Positions 1 through 9,722 of a DNA stretch of 48,198 nucleotides are shown piece after piece. Both the position numbers and the translations under genes were made by a program. The DNA comes from Pseudocercospora fijiensis CIRAD86 (lineage: Eukaryota; Ascomycota; Dothideomycetes; Mycosphaerellales; Mycosphaerellaceae). The notes under the pieces are model-generated. The model made no database searches. It saw only the letters and a list, made by a program, of their open reading frames with translations, and was not told where the DNA came from. Location of the stretch: positions 6,641,244 through 6,689,441 of the forward strand of contig NW_006921533.1 in NCBI RefSeq assembly GCF_000340215.1, in the 5' to 3' direction. Each line of letters begins with the position of its first letter. Position 1 is the stretch's first letter.

Positions 1-2459
1 CGAAGATCAGAGCTGAATCCACGATGCGGTACATATAGAGCTCGCCCAAGTACTTCATTTCTGCAATGCGTCGCTGGTTGTACTTGAAGTCATTGACTTC
101 AAGGCCGACGGTCATACGTTCCAGCAGCTCGTCCAGAACCGTGACGACGAAACTCGTATGGAAGCGCCAAAGGGCAGCAAGCATCATGCCCAGCAAATAG
201 ATGTTGCCGAACTTAATCTTGCCGGGCTTGACGAAAATCTTGCGTAGGATGTCCACGACTTCAGACTCCTCCCAGTGTAGTTTGCGAATCTGCTTGACAA
301 CCTTGTCCAAAGACTTCTTGCTGAGGTCCGAGTATACCAGCTTGCGGACGAAGAGATCAAGGGTTGTACGCTCCTTTTGCTGAATCGCTGCACGCTCTGG
401 TGGATTGACGTAGTAAGCAGCATTCTCAATCAGCATACGCTCCTGCTGGCCGAGATGCTGCGCTGCCTTCTTGCGCTGTAGCGTTTCTAAGAACGAAGTC
501 ATGCGCGGCGATGTGTCTGGATTGCGCAACAAGTACCTTCCACAATTCTCAAGGAGGTTTGCTATCACCTCTATGTTCATCCTGGAAAAGTCGTCGAGGC
601 TAACTTTCAAGCAGTGAAAGATGACATGCTCAGGAACAACTCCAAACTTGGTGAGTTCAGCGATGTAGCGGATGTTGACCATGCGCACTTGCCCAAGGAA
701 GTCTTTCGATTTGCGACGCTGCAAGCTTCGGAACTCATCGTCAAGGTACTTGATCATGGCCTCTGGGATGTCGTTCAAATAGCGGCCAAGGGTCGTAATG
801 AGACGTGCGTACAGCGGAAGGAGATCGGTCCTGCCCTTTGGTACGTCTTCAACAGCTTTGATCAACCGATTCCTCGAAGCTTTCGAGTTCAGAAAGCAGA
901 AGTCAATTGCGAACTGATCGACTTGATCCTTGGTTGTGAGTTCGTGCAGTCTTGTGAGAAGCGCATCGACCTGCGCTCCCACAGTCTTGTTCGCGATTGC
1001 AGTAGATGTCTCCTCACTCTCAGCCGGCTTGTCTTTGGAGTCATTTGATTCATCAATCTTCTTGCCAACCTGTTCATCATTTCCGTCTTTCTTCTTCTTG
1101 CCGTCCTCAAGAAGAATGCCGGGAACTCGGTCTTTCAGGTCCGTGAGATTTTCGTAGAAGCGACGCTCGTCTTCGTCTTCCCAGATACCAGCACCTTCAC
1201 TCTGGCCACGAAGGTATTCACCGGTCTTTACAAGTCCAACGCTGCCCTCAAATCCGGCATTCGCAGTGTCCTTCTCAGACAGGTCTGGCATCTCCGCACC
1301 CAGAACTTCTGCAAGCGTTTGAGCGCTGGCCACGAGCTTCTCTTGAGCCTTGACGGCCTTGTCGTAGTTCGCTTGCCTGTCCTCAAAGACTTCTCCCGAC
1401 TTGACATACGCTTCAGCATTGCGCTTCCCTTGGTTCGCAAGACGTTCCTGATCGCGGACAATGTGAGCTTTCACATCGTCGAAGTAACGCTGCATGATGT
1501 TACGGAAGCGTTCCTGCATAGCAGGTGGAGTAAGTGGTGGGTCTGGAACAGCTCCGTCATCGTTCTCGGTGGAGGTCTGCGACTCTCCGTTCGCATTCGA
1601 AGCAGTTGTCGCGCCATCTTCGGCGACCTTCAGTCGCTGCGCTCCTTTCGTCGCTTTGGATCCAAGTATATCCCAGGCAAATGCCTTGACGAAAAGCACA
1701 ACCAGAGGCAAGTTTACGTGTTCGCGGTCTTGCCCAAGCATATCCTTCAAAACCTCGAGTGGGAATGGCTCTGGGTCTGCCGTGTCTGCTCGGATGCCGT
1801 TGGCTTTAGGCTTTGAAGTAGTATCGGCAGGTTTGGCGCCCTTTGCAGCTTCGGCCGGCTGGGCAATATCCTCTAGACTCCTGAGAACTCCGACGAGCCA
1901 TAATTCCGTGGCCACGCGAAGTAGCGTGCGCTGTCTAGCAATGCGCTCCCTCTCCTCTCGCTCTCGAACATCGGTCGCAAGGGCTATGAGCTGCGCCTTA
2001 TCCGGTGTCGCCAGGCCGCGTCCGACATACCAAGCCAGATATGAAGTGAACTCGTCTGGACCGAATCGCTGATGCAAGGCGCTGACAATCTCAACGCCGG
2101 CCGTGATGTCCGCAGCGACCTTCAGCTTAGTCAGACCTTCGTAGCAGGCGGAGATGATTTCGGTGAGGTATTTGTGTAATGACAGCGAGCGTATCTCGTG
2201 CAGGAACGTGGCCTGGTTGGCAGCAGTGAGTGCGGTACGGAGGCGCTTAATGAATGCTGTGTTCTTCTTCATGTTGGAGTCCAGCGAGCCTTGGACCTCG
2301 AAGATATCTGCGCCACTCCTGGTCAGCTTGCCAATGCTCCAGATATATCATGGATCATCAGTCCTTTGCCGCACCTTTCTCTCCATTCCAAGCTCGGATA
2401 TTCTGTTCTCGCAAATCGCCTTTGCGCATGTCAGCCACATTCGCCGGCAAACACCTCAT
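1..2459 (-). CDS. UPF2: UPF2/NMD2 nonsense-mediated decay factor, 5' part
   Basis: Scaffold of the UPF1-UPF2-UPF3 complex that triggers decay of mRNAs with premature stops (cytoplasmic). The gene runs off the left edge; about 797 N-terminal codons are visible. Exon 1 is 2459-2375. A 67-nt intron (2374-2308, GT...CTGAC...CAG) separates it from exon 2 (2307-1), which is open to the edge. Exon 1 carries the family motif RAWNGE. Exon 2 begins with LDSNMKKNTAFIKRL, the start of MIF4G-1, followed by GVEIVSALHQRF. A Lys/Asp/Glu-rich linker lies near 1030-1110. The next MIF4G domain has YYVNPPER and VNDFKYNQRR, and the last visible residues (MKYLGELYMYRIVDSAL) start the third MIF4G. The start was chosen because an in-frame TGA lies just upstream; a second Met 10 codons later (MRKGDLREQN) is an alternative. 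The family is certain; the exact start is less so. Confidence 0.95.
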
Positions 2460-3403
2460 ATCGCCTCACGTTTTCTTCGCCGCTCCATGGCCATGGCGGC
2501 CATACTGTGTGGCGGCGCGTGGTTCGGCGCCCGGGGTGGGAATAGGTGGAGGGGCTGCGCTCAGCGATCCGGCATTTGGACGATTTGTAGTGGCACGCTC
2601 GTCGGCCGTCGAGCTTGCATTGGTGCAGTTCCTCAAAGAGTCCGCCGAGCGCCGTCGATACAGGGAATATTGGCAGTGCTGTGTCCGATGGCCGCACAGT
2701 TGGTAATTACAGTTGAAGTGAGAAGCGAGCCGGTGACGATTAATCAAGCAAGTGCACACAGGTGGGGCCAGACAATGAGGCTCTGCGTAGGGCTGCGGGA
2801 AAACGGGCCGCAGCAACCTTGATGGCAGCCAACGTTCTTCACGAACAAATCCACTTCTGATCATCAACATTGAAGTTGAAGTGTTAAGAACGCTCGCCAC
2901 GACCGCAGATTTCTACTATCAAGAGCCGGAAGTGAGCCATCTACACAGAAAGCGTCTAGCCATGGACATATCGACCCGTCACACGAGCCGATTGAACCCT
3001 TTTGGCCCGCGTGGCAAGGTGGACATCGTTGCCTCTTGTGCAATGTTCGAGGGCTAGACTCATTATCTCTCATCCGCTAACTCTGGAAAATTAGCCCCAG
3101 TTCCTGTCTCCGAGAGTGTCCGGGCCTGTGTGTGGGATCTATATTGCTTGCAGTACCACCGCATATGCACGTCGCTGAACGGGCAAGAACGTATGGACCA
3201 GTTTGGTGTATCGTCCAGGGCGTAGACTGGCTTATGAAGGTTGTGGTGGTGGCAGGTATGGTTGAAAAGGCAGCACGTCTGCTCCAACTCGAACGATGAA
3301 GTTAAATCTCAAAGCCTTTTCGCCAGAGATTCCAGCATTCATTGCTTTTATATTTCTAACTCAGAAAGACGAGCCAGACGAAGCGTTTTCAGATACCGAG
3401 ACC
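2460..3403. other. divergent intergenic region UPF2 / permease
   Basis: About 940 bases between two genes transcribed away from each other. No convincing gene was seen; the open frames here are short and lack family features. It presumably holds both promoters. An in-frame upstream ATG at 3296 would lengthen the permease N-terminus by 36 residues, but the added stretch resembles no transporter N-terminus. Confidence 0.5.
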
Positions 3404-5270
3404 ATGTCCAGCAGTGTTTCCGCGGCTTCGGAGAAGCCCAAACCCCCCATTGTCGAGGAAACGCCTGTACCTGAAGATCAACATGGAGCGTCAACGAGCA
3501 ACTTCGTTGCCAAAGTGGCTTCAATCAAGGCAAGCAAGCTGAGATGCTCTGGACTCTCTGCCTGCTCCGATCTGATCGATCCCAGCGCATCTTTACGTAT
3601 GCCTCTATCTTCGCTTTCTCCTTCATGTACATGGCATGCTGGGAGGGCGTGACTCTCAACATGTCCTTCGCTTTGTACGCCGGTGGTCCCCAGATCATGG
3701 TAGGGGGCATGCTCATAGCCTGGATCGGAGCCATGACACAGGCAGCATCGCTTGCGGAGATGGCGTCAATTCAACCCATTGCTGGAGCGCAGTAAGTTGA
3801 CCGAGCATGAAACATCTACAATGCTTCTTACTGACCAGCTTTCTCCGGTGGTACCAGGTATCACTGGACCTGGGCCTTCGCACCAGCCAAACCAAGACGA
3901 TTCCTAACCTGGCTTCAAGGCTACGTGACTTGGTTCGCGTACCTATCAGTGATGTGCAGCATCGCTCAACTCACATCTTCGATTTTTCTCAGCCTGGCAT
4001 CATTCATGCACCCAACCTACGAACCTCAATCATGGCACTTGGTCCTAGTCATCTACCTCTTGCTCCTGTGGCAAGCACTCATAAACATCTTCGCCTTCAA
4101 ATGGGTCCCGCTGATCGAAATGATATGCACGGTCCTACAGATCGCACTTTTCATAGTATACGTCTGCGTCTTCGCAGCAATGGGGGAGAAGCACAGCGCC
4201 AGCTACGTCTGGACCTTCTTCCACACATCCAATGGCTGGGGCAACGACTTCGTGTCCTGGAACGTGGGACTCTTGTCTTGTGTCTGGCTATGTAAGTTAC
4301 ACAACCTTAGGGCTTTCAATCCTTGGCTTGGGGCTAATATCGCAATCGCAGTCATTGGTTTCGATTCCGTGATACACATGAGCGAAGAAACCCGACAGTC
4401 CCGGCAAACGGTGCCCAAAGCCATGTTCTGGTCCATAGCGGCGAATGGGTTGCTGGCTTTCGCTATGGCGGTAGTGATCATGTTCGTGTCCGGGTCGCTG
4501 GATGATCTAGTTGCCTCGGACTTGCCGATTCTCGTCATCTTACAGAAGATCACGGGCTCTGCCAATGCCACGGTCGCGCTTATTGCGATTACAGCGCCAA
4601 TCTATGTTAATGCTGGAATGGCTGGCACGGGTACCGTTTCTCGTCTGACTTGGGCCTGGGCGCGAGATGGCGGATTACATCCATGGTTCGCGAAAATCAG
4701 CCCGACTTTGGGAGTCCCGATTCAAGCTGTTGTGCTTCCCACTGTCGTGGTTATGTTGCTTGCCCTATTGAACCTCGGCCCTTCTGCTGCGTTCGGCGCG
4801 ATCGTTGCTTTGTCTTCCATGGCCATGTACTTTTCGTACTTTGTGGCCATCGCGTGTTTCGTGTGGGCGAGGTTCCAGAGGGGTGCTGAACTGAAGATGG
4901 GGTCATGGGATTTGGTGATTTTCACTCGAAGTTTGCCTCCGCAAGCAACTTCGCATGCTGACCATGTCACAGGGTCGTGCTGGAATTTGGGTAAATGCAT
5001 ATGCCCTCCTGTACACCGTAAGCCATCTACCTCAGCAAGAGTTTGTGGAGACGTGATCGCTGACCTATTCATCAGGCCTGGGTCTTCGTCTTCCTTCCCT
5101 GGCCAAATACCTTACCTGTCTCTGCTTCGAATCTAAATTACGCAGGCCCAATATTCCTCGGCTGTGTCGGCTTCGCATGTGTCACATGGTTCGCATGGGC
5201 AAGAAAGAATTGGCCAGGCCTGCGCGAGGAGATCATCGAGTTCGTTCTGGCGGCCGAGAAAGATGACTAG
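3404..5270 (+). CDS. APC-superfamily choline/GABA-type permease
   Basis: Plasma-membrane amino acid/choline/GABA-type permease, about 522 residues and 12 predicted TM segments. Exons: 3404-3529, 3586-3791, 3858-4291, 4352-4914, 4973-5017, 5076-5270. Introns 2-5 (3792-3857, 4292-4351, 4915-4972, 5018-5075) are GT-AG with CTGAC/CTAAT branch sites. Intron 1 (3530-3585) appears to be GC-AG: the exon ends AAG and the intron starts GCAAGC. A GT donor 15 nt upstream (3515) gives the same frame and would drop five residues. Family features are the conserved GGPQIMVGG after TM1, GFDSVIHMSEET in the middle loop, SRLTWAWARDGG and a short charged C-terminus ending AEKDD. The first roughly 40 residues are a hydrophilic Pro/Glu/Ser-rich cytosolic tail. 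The substrate cannot be decided from sequence. The gene is divergent from UPF2 and convergent with the arylsulfotransferase. Confidence 0.9.
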
Positions 5271-5355
5271 ACACGCATTCGGAAATCCTGGAGCTGCGAT
5301 GGGAGACTTGACATGAAAAATCACGAGTAACGAACACATTGCATTGAAATTTAAA

Positions 5356-7326
5356 TCACGGCTCATTGCGAGATATTCCAACTTCTCCAATCTCTTGCGG
5401 CCGATCATCTTGAGCAAGGAGACCTTCCTTCGCTGAAGTTTCCGTCAAGTTGTCTGTCCTTCTCAGTCTCGGCACCATAGCAAGCATTCTCTGCCAAATG
5501 TGCGCCATTCGACCTTGCTTGCTTTGCACATGAATTGCCATCTTCTCCGTATCCTCATCATACCGATTGCGTGGCCACAACGGCGCCAGCGGTTTCTTGC
5601 CAACCGTCACAGACAATACAAGCAGAACACTCAACACCGTCAAGACCCCAAATCCAATCAAAATCTGCTCATCACCCACATCTTTCTCCCAATCACCATG
5701 ATCACCATCCACGGGCTGATCATGACCATGATCCTCCAAAATCTCTCCCGTATACCTGATTCCCAAATCAACCATATTGGAAGTGCCAAGGGATCGCCCC
5801 TCTTTATCCAACGCAACAACTCTCACAAAACGCTTCACCCCATCCCCTTCAAGCACTGGATATCGCGTCTCAAACCCCATCTTCGGAACAACAATCGCAT
5901 CCTCGACCGCACGGCTCTGCAGCAACTCCTCACGATACTCATCTCCCTCTCCCTCCCCATCCCTCTCATCCGTATGACTCCCCAACAACAACCAAGTCAC
6001 CACCTCCGTCGCCCCATTCCAAGAAAAAAACAAAACCTCCCCCTCAAACACCAACAACGGACTATCTCCGGGATACGCCGTCCAATTAAATTTCAAATTC
6101 CGATAACTCTGCACATCGCCGCTGCCGAATGTACTCGAAGGTTGGAAATACGCGTCACACAATAATTCTCCTTGTTCCGAGAATTCGGCCATGGCGCCGT
6201 TGAAGCCGTAGCCTAAGAGGACGTGGTTGTTGGGCAGGGTTTGGTAGGAGCCTTGCGACGTGGATAAGATTTTTGTGAGAGGGTCGGAGAAGGCGTGGTC
6301 GAGGCGGGCGGTCATTGAGGAGAGGTTGAGTTCGATGCGTTTGCCGAAGGATTCTTGGGATATGGACTGGAACCAGTCGGCGCGGTTGTCGAAGAAGGTG
6401 ATGAACTTTTTGCCGTCTTTGATGTGCCAATGGGCGTCGTGTTGGCCGAGAGAGGTCGTGGCGTCGCCTGAGGAGAGATCGGTGAAGGAGTTGTCTTTTC
6501 CGCCGAGTTGCCAGAGGACGTCGCCCGTTTTCCCGTCGATGTAGAGGATGGCGCGGAGGAAGCGGATGGAGATTAGATAGTTACCTTCGGCGTCTTTTTC
6601 GACGCTATTGATGTGGTAGACGTCCCATGGGGCGTCTTCGGTGGCTTCGTTGATGTCGGTGTAGGATTTTGAGACGTCGATGTGCTCTGAAGCTCTCCAT
6701 TCGAAAATTGCCTCTCCGGTTTCGATGTCGAGTTCTTGGAAGATGGAGTCCCAGATCCATCCTTCTCGATGATGGCCGACTACGCTATCGACGTCGGTGG
6801 CCTTCTTTGCGTAAATGCTGATCAGAGCAGTGCCGTCTTCTGTGAGGGCGAATGCGTGTAGATCTGCACCTAGACCGTTCGCGGCCTTGATGCTGTATCG
6901 CTGATTGTATCGTTGATCCAGCATGAGGTACTCTCCGATTCCGTGGCCACCGACAGCATCGTTGCCTCCCCAGAATGTCAAGTATGGTGACCCCTTGTAC
7001 GACTGAACTTGGAGGTTGTAGACTTCTCCATAACGTTTTGTTGAAGCCCAGACAGGAGAACCGGTGATGTCCAGGATCATTGGGGTCGATTCTGCAACAG
7101 TGCCGCGCGGCGCGATGAAGAGATAAGAACCGTCATCGCAATTGGTGAAAGGTTTCATGAAGTTGACGACCGGGACTGCTGTGACGTGTGGATTGGATTT
7201 GAAGGTTTGTGTGACATATTTTCCCAACTCCGCATTGTTGTACTGAGAGTTGGCGTGGAAGGGAGCCTCATCTGCAATGCTTGATGCCAGGATAGCAGTC
7301 AGAGCCAGGAGTGAAGGTAAATGCAT
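5356..7326 (-). CDS. secreted/membrane-anchored arylsulfotransferase-like protein
   Basis: 656 residues in one exon, of the ASST / Arylsulfotran_2 type. The N-terminus is a signal peptide (MHLPSLLALTAILASSIA). The body is a beta-propeller-like domain with repeated Trp/Gly/Asp motifs: FWGGND, DLHAFALTEDGTAL, EWRASEHI, WDVYHINSV, LWQLGGKDNSF and QHDAHWH. The DxYHxNS and HDAHW stretches are the conserved His-bearing signatures of the family. A hydrophobic segment at about residues 565-585 (GFGVLTVLSVLLVLSVTVG) precedes a basic tail, so the protein is probably a type I membrane protein with an extracytoplasmic enzyme domain. In bacteria the family transfers sulfate between phenolic esters; the substrate of fungal members is unknown. 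The region before the TM segment is Asp/Glu/His-rich (around DHGHDQPVDGDHGDW) and could bind metal. Confidence 0.88.
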   Translation of the reverse strand: MHLPSLLALTAILASSIADEAPFHANSQYNNAELGKYVTQTFKSNPHVTAVPVVNFMKPFTNCDDGSYLFIAPRGTVAESTPMILDITGSPVWASTKRYGEVYNLQVQSYKGSPYLTFWGGNDAVGGHGIGEYLMLDQRYNQRYSIKAANGLGADLHAFALTEDGTALISIYAKKATDVDSVVGHHREGWIWDSIFQELDIETGEAIFEWRASEHIDVSKSYTDINEATEDAPWDVYHINSVEKDAEGNYLISIRFLRAILYIDGKTGDVLWQLGGKDNSFTDLSSGDATTSLGQHDAHWHIKDGKKFITFFDNRADWFQSISQESFGKRIELNLSSMTARLDHAFSDPLTKILSTSQGSYQTLPNNHVLLGYGFNGAMAEFSEQGELLCDAYFQPSSTFGSGDVQSYRNLKFNWTAYPGDSPLLVFEGEVLFFSWNGATEVVTWLLLGSHTDERDGEGEGDEYREELLQSRAVEDAIVVPKMGFETRYPVLEGDGVKRFVRVVALDKEGRSLGTSNMVDLGIRYTGEILEDHGHDQPVDGDHGDWEKDVGDEQILIGFGVLTVLSVLLVLSVTVGKKPLAPLWPRNRYDEDTEKMAIHVQSKQGRMAHIWQRMLAMVPRLRRTDNLTETSAKEGLLAQDDRPQEIGEVGISRNEP

Positions 7327-8180
7327 TATGGAAAGAGAGCGTAGAGCCAGCCACGTCGAGTGGCCACGCAGGAGGGAGAAAGAGAGACAGGAAAGAGGGT
7401 GGTGAATTGAGAGACGCTGCTTTCGTCAGGTTCTCCATACTCCTACGTACTCCCTCTACTGTGGGACATGGGTCCGCGATTGAGCTCGCCGCGTCACTCG
7501 GTGGACGATGCATACTGCCAAGACATACATTCAGCCCTATCGAAACATCACCCTCCTGTCTGGCGCATGCTGTCTATTTAAATCGGAGATGGATCGATTT
7601 CCGGATCCGACTGCTTTCCGAATAGGGACATCCGATTTCCGCTCTTTCGGTGAGCAGAGTCGGTGAGACTGTTCGTCAGGGCAACAATATCTGACCAAAA
7701 TCTCGCAGGAACAGAATGCCACGCCGAAGGCAGGCCGATTGAGCCGCGCCAGACCGTGTGGGTACACAGGGGAGGTAGTACGTACGTGTGTACTGTACGG
7801 CCGCCGACTGCTGAAACATGGTCGGGTATTCGCCTCTCGCGCCATTACGCGCCGCCGACGAGCCTGGTGGAGGATTGCGCGCGGGACGCTTCTGCAGACT
7901 GTCCAGTCCCCATATGTCGTCGCGGTACAGGTCAAACGGTAGAAGCGTCGTTGGACATCTCCAACCGCACATTTCTCTGTCGAATTTCGGGGAGGGGAAA
8001 AGGAGGGAGCTGAATGAGAATCTCGCTTGGCGACGCTTGGCAATCAAAAGCTACTATGTGCTCCGACCAACTTGTCAGTAAGCGCGGGGAGAACCCTGCA
8101 CCTCCGAGAGAGGCTTGGCGAGCATACACACCGCTGTTTTCCACCAAAATCTGCTCTCCAGTCCTCTTCCTAAAGCCTAG
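7327..8180. other. intergenic, upstream of the arylsulfotransferase
   Basis: About 850 bases of normal composition between the arylsulfotransferase start and a RIP-altered block. Overlapping open frames exist on both strands, but none has family features or splice-consistent structure. It presumably holds the promoter of the minus-strand gene. The composition switch to CA/TG-poor sequence falls near 8170-8200. Confidence 0.4.
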
Positions 8181-8262
8181 AATTCTCTAGTATATCGTGG
8201 ATATCGTGTTGTCAATAATTCAGTAGTATAGACCCTTCTAAGGTGTTGTTATAGCATCTATA

Positions 8263-9489
8263 ATAGTGAAGAAAGCTCGTATAAACCGCGACTAGCAAGG
8301 CTAACTAATTAACCTCTTTACTAAAGGGTATTCTACTAAGCAGATACACGCCTTTGCAAAGCTTCTAATATCAGTCCGCTTAGTGTATCGTTATTAAGAG
8401 AAATGGCGGTTGTTTAGAGCCTTGTATATCGAGAATATAGGCACTCGGCGTAGCTAAACGAATATACTGCTTCTAGTAGCCGAGGAGGAGTTTCTTCTTA
8501 GGTATCTCGACGACCGACCGGACGCCTACTTTATAGAGATAATCTAAGCTCTTCAAGATGAATTTATAAGGCTACGCCCTATAAAAGACAGTAGTAATAG
8601 CGCGGTTAAGCTTCGCCCTACTCTAATTAGTAGGACGTTAAAGAAATACGAGTATACTCGAACGGAGGTAAAGAGGGCGGCAAAGGAACGTAACCCGTTC
8701 TTAAGGGCTTTATAGACGATTAGGTACGCTAAATAGCCGGTTAATCGACTTGTTTTTATCGATAAGACTACTAGCAATTAGAAAACAGGTTAGCGGAAGT
8801 ATAGTTAGAGTCTAAGGGGTGTCACCTATATTAACGTCTAGTATACGAAGCGAGAAGTAAGGTAGAGCGTGTTGCCGGCCTTTACGGTCTATAGCTATTT
8901 ACTATATACCTATATATACTAAGGATCGATTAATAGTAACTATTTCTTTACCTAGATTACTAAGCAGGTGCTTCTATGCCTCGAAGAAGGTCCGCTAATA
9001 ATCTTTGTAATAGACAATGCTAGTATTTACTATAGATTGAGGATTAAGCAAGCGATTCTCGATGCTAGACACCGACTCGAGTACTTGCCGCCGTATTCGC
9101 CGGATTTGAATCCTATCGAAGGAAGCTTCAATCTGCTAAAGAAGACTATTAAAAGACACAGGGACTAGCTACCGAAGTTCTTTGGCTTTTAGGATTACTT
9201 ACTATATTGTCTGTACCTATATAGAGGCCGCCGAGCGCGTACGCTATTCGCTAATACTAGATATAACGTCGAAGGGGTGGATTTGCCGTACGACGCTGCC
9301 TAATTCGAGTCGACGGCTAGTAACGCTTAAAACATAATAGCGCTCGACCTAGAGGAGTTATAATAGATATAGTAGGCTTAGAATAACGAGCCGTCGATGC
9401 TTAACGATATAGAAGCGCTATATACGTTATATAAAGAAGATAACGAGGGTAAGGAGGAAGAAGAGGTCGATTTTAACGACTTCGAGTAA
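8263..9489 (+). pseudogene. Tc1/mariner-type transposase relic (RIP-inactivated)
   Basis: Read in one frame the segment is protein-like for 409 codons and has no frameshift. In-frame stops are only TAG or TAA, as expected from CAG, CAA or TGG after CpA-to-TpA change. The presumed start reads ATA followed by GTGAAGAAAGCTCG, so the ATG seems to be lost to RIP. In order: N-terminal HTH (QIHAFAKLL ... VYRY, then EKWRLF), a second HTH part (RPTLISRTLKKYEYT), first catalytic Asp in LVFIDK, the Gly-rich step before VTYINV, second Asp in FVIDNASIYY, and third acidic residue in YSPDLNPIEGSF. The C-terminus is acidic (EEEEVDFNDFE). This is the DDE_3/Tc1 layout. The only uninterrupted part is 8968-9168. 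It cannot make a working enzyme as it stands. Confidence 0.85.
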
Positions 9490-9722
9490 TATAACTAGCT
9501 AGGTATTGCTAGCGTGCGGCAAGCGCCGTACGGTAGAGATATAAAGAATATATACGAACGCTAGCCTTGCCTATTGCTTGTTTTACACTATAACTAACGC
9601 ATTATATTAATCAATTACATATAGGCTAAATAAGTGCTATTACCGTAAGAATCTCCCGCTTATTACAAGTTTATATATATTGTAGTTGTATAAAGATTAG
9701 TATAGGAAGGAAGCTAGAATTC
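9490..9722. other. spacer between convergent relics in block A
   Basis: RIP-altered, TA-rich sequence between the stop of the transposase relic and the stop of the next relic frame. A 3' terminal inverted repeat of the Tc1 element should lie here, but I could not recognise one. Confidence 0.4.

Noticed and set aside
1319..2072. Long plus-strand frames opposite UPF2
   Set aside because: Antisense shadows of the strongly conserved UPF2 coding frame; they carry no family motifs.
5500..6165. 221-codon plus frame opposite the arylsulfotransferase
   Set aside because: Pro/His/Ile-rich antisense shadow of a clear enzyme.
8221..9600. Terminal inverted repeats for the Tc1 relic
   Set aside because: A left candidate (CAGTAGTATAGACCC) exists, but no matching right end was found by eye, so element ends are not claimed.
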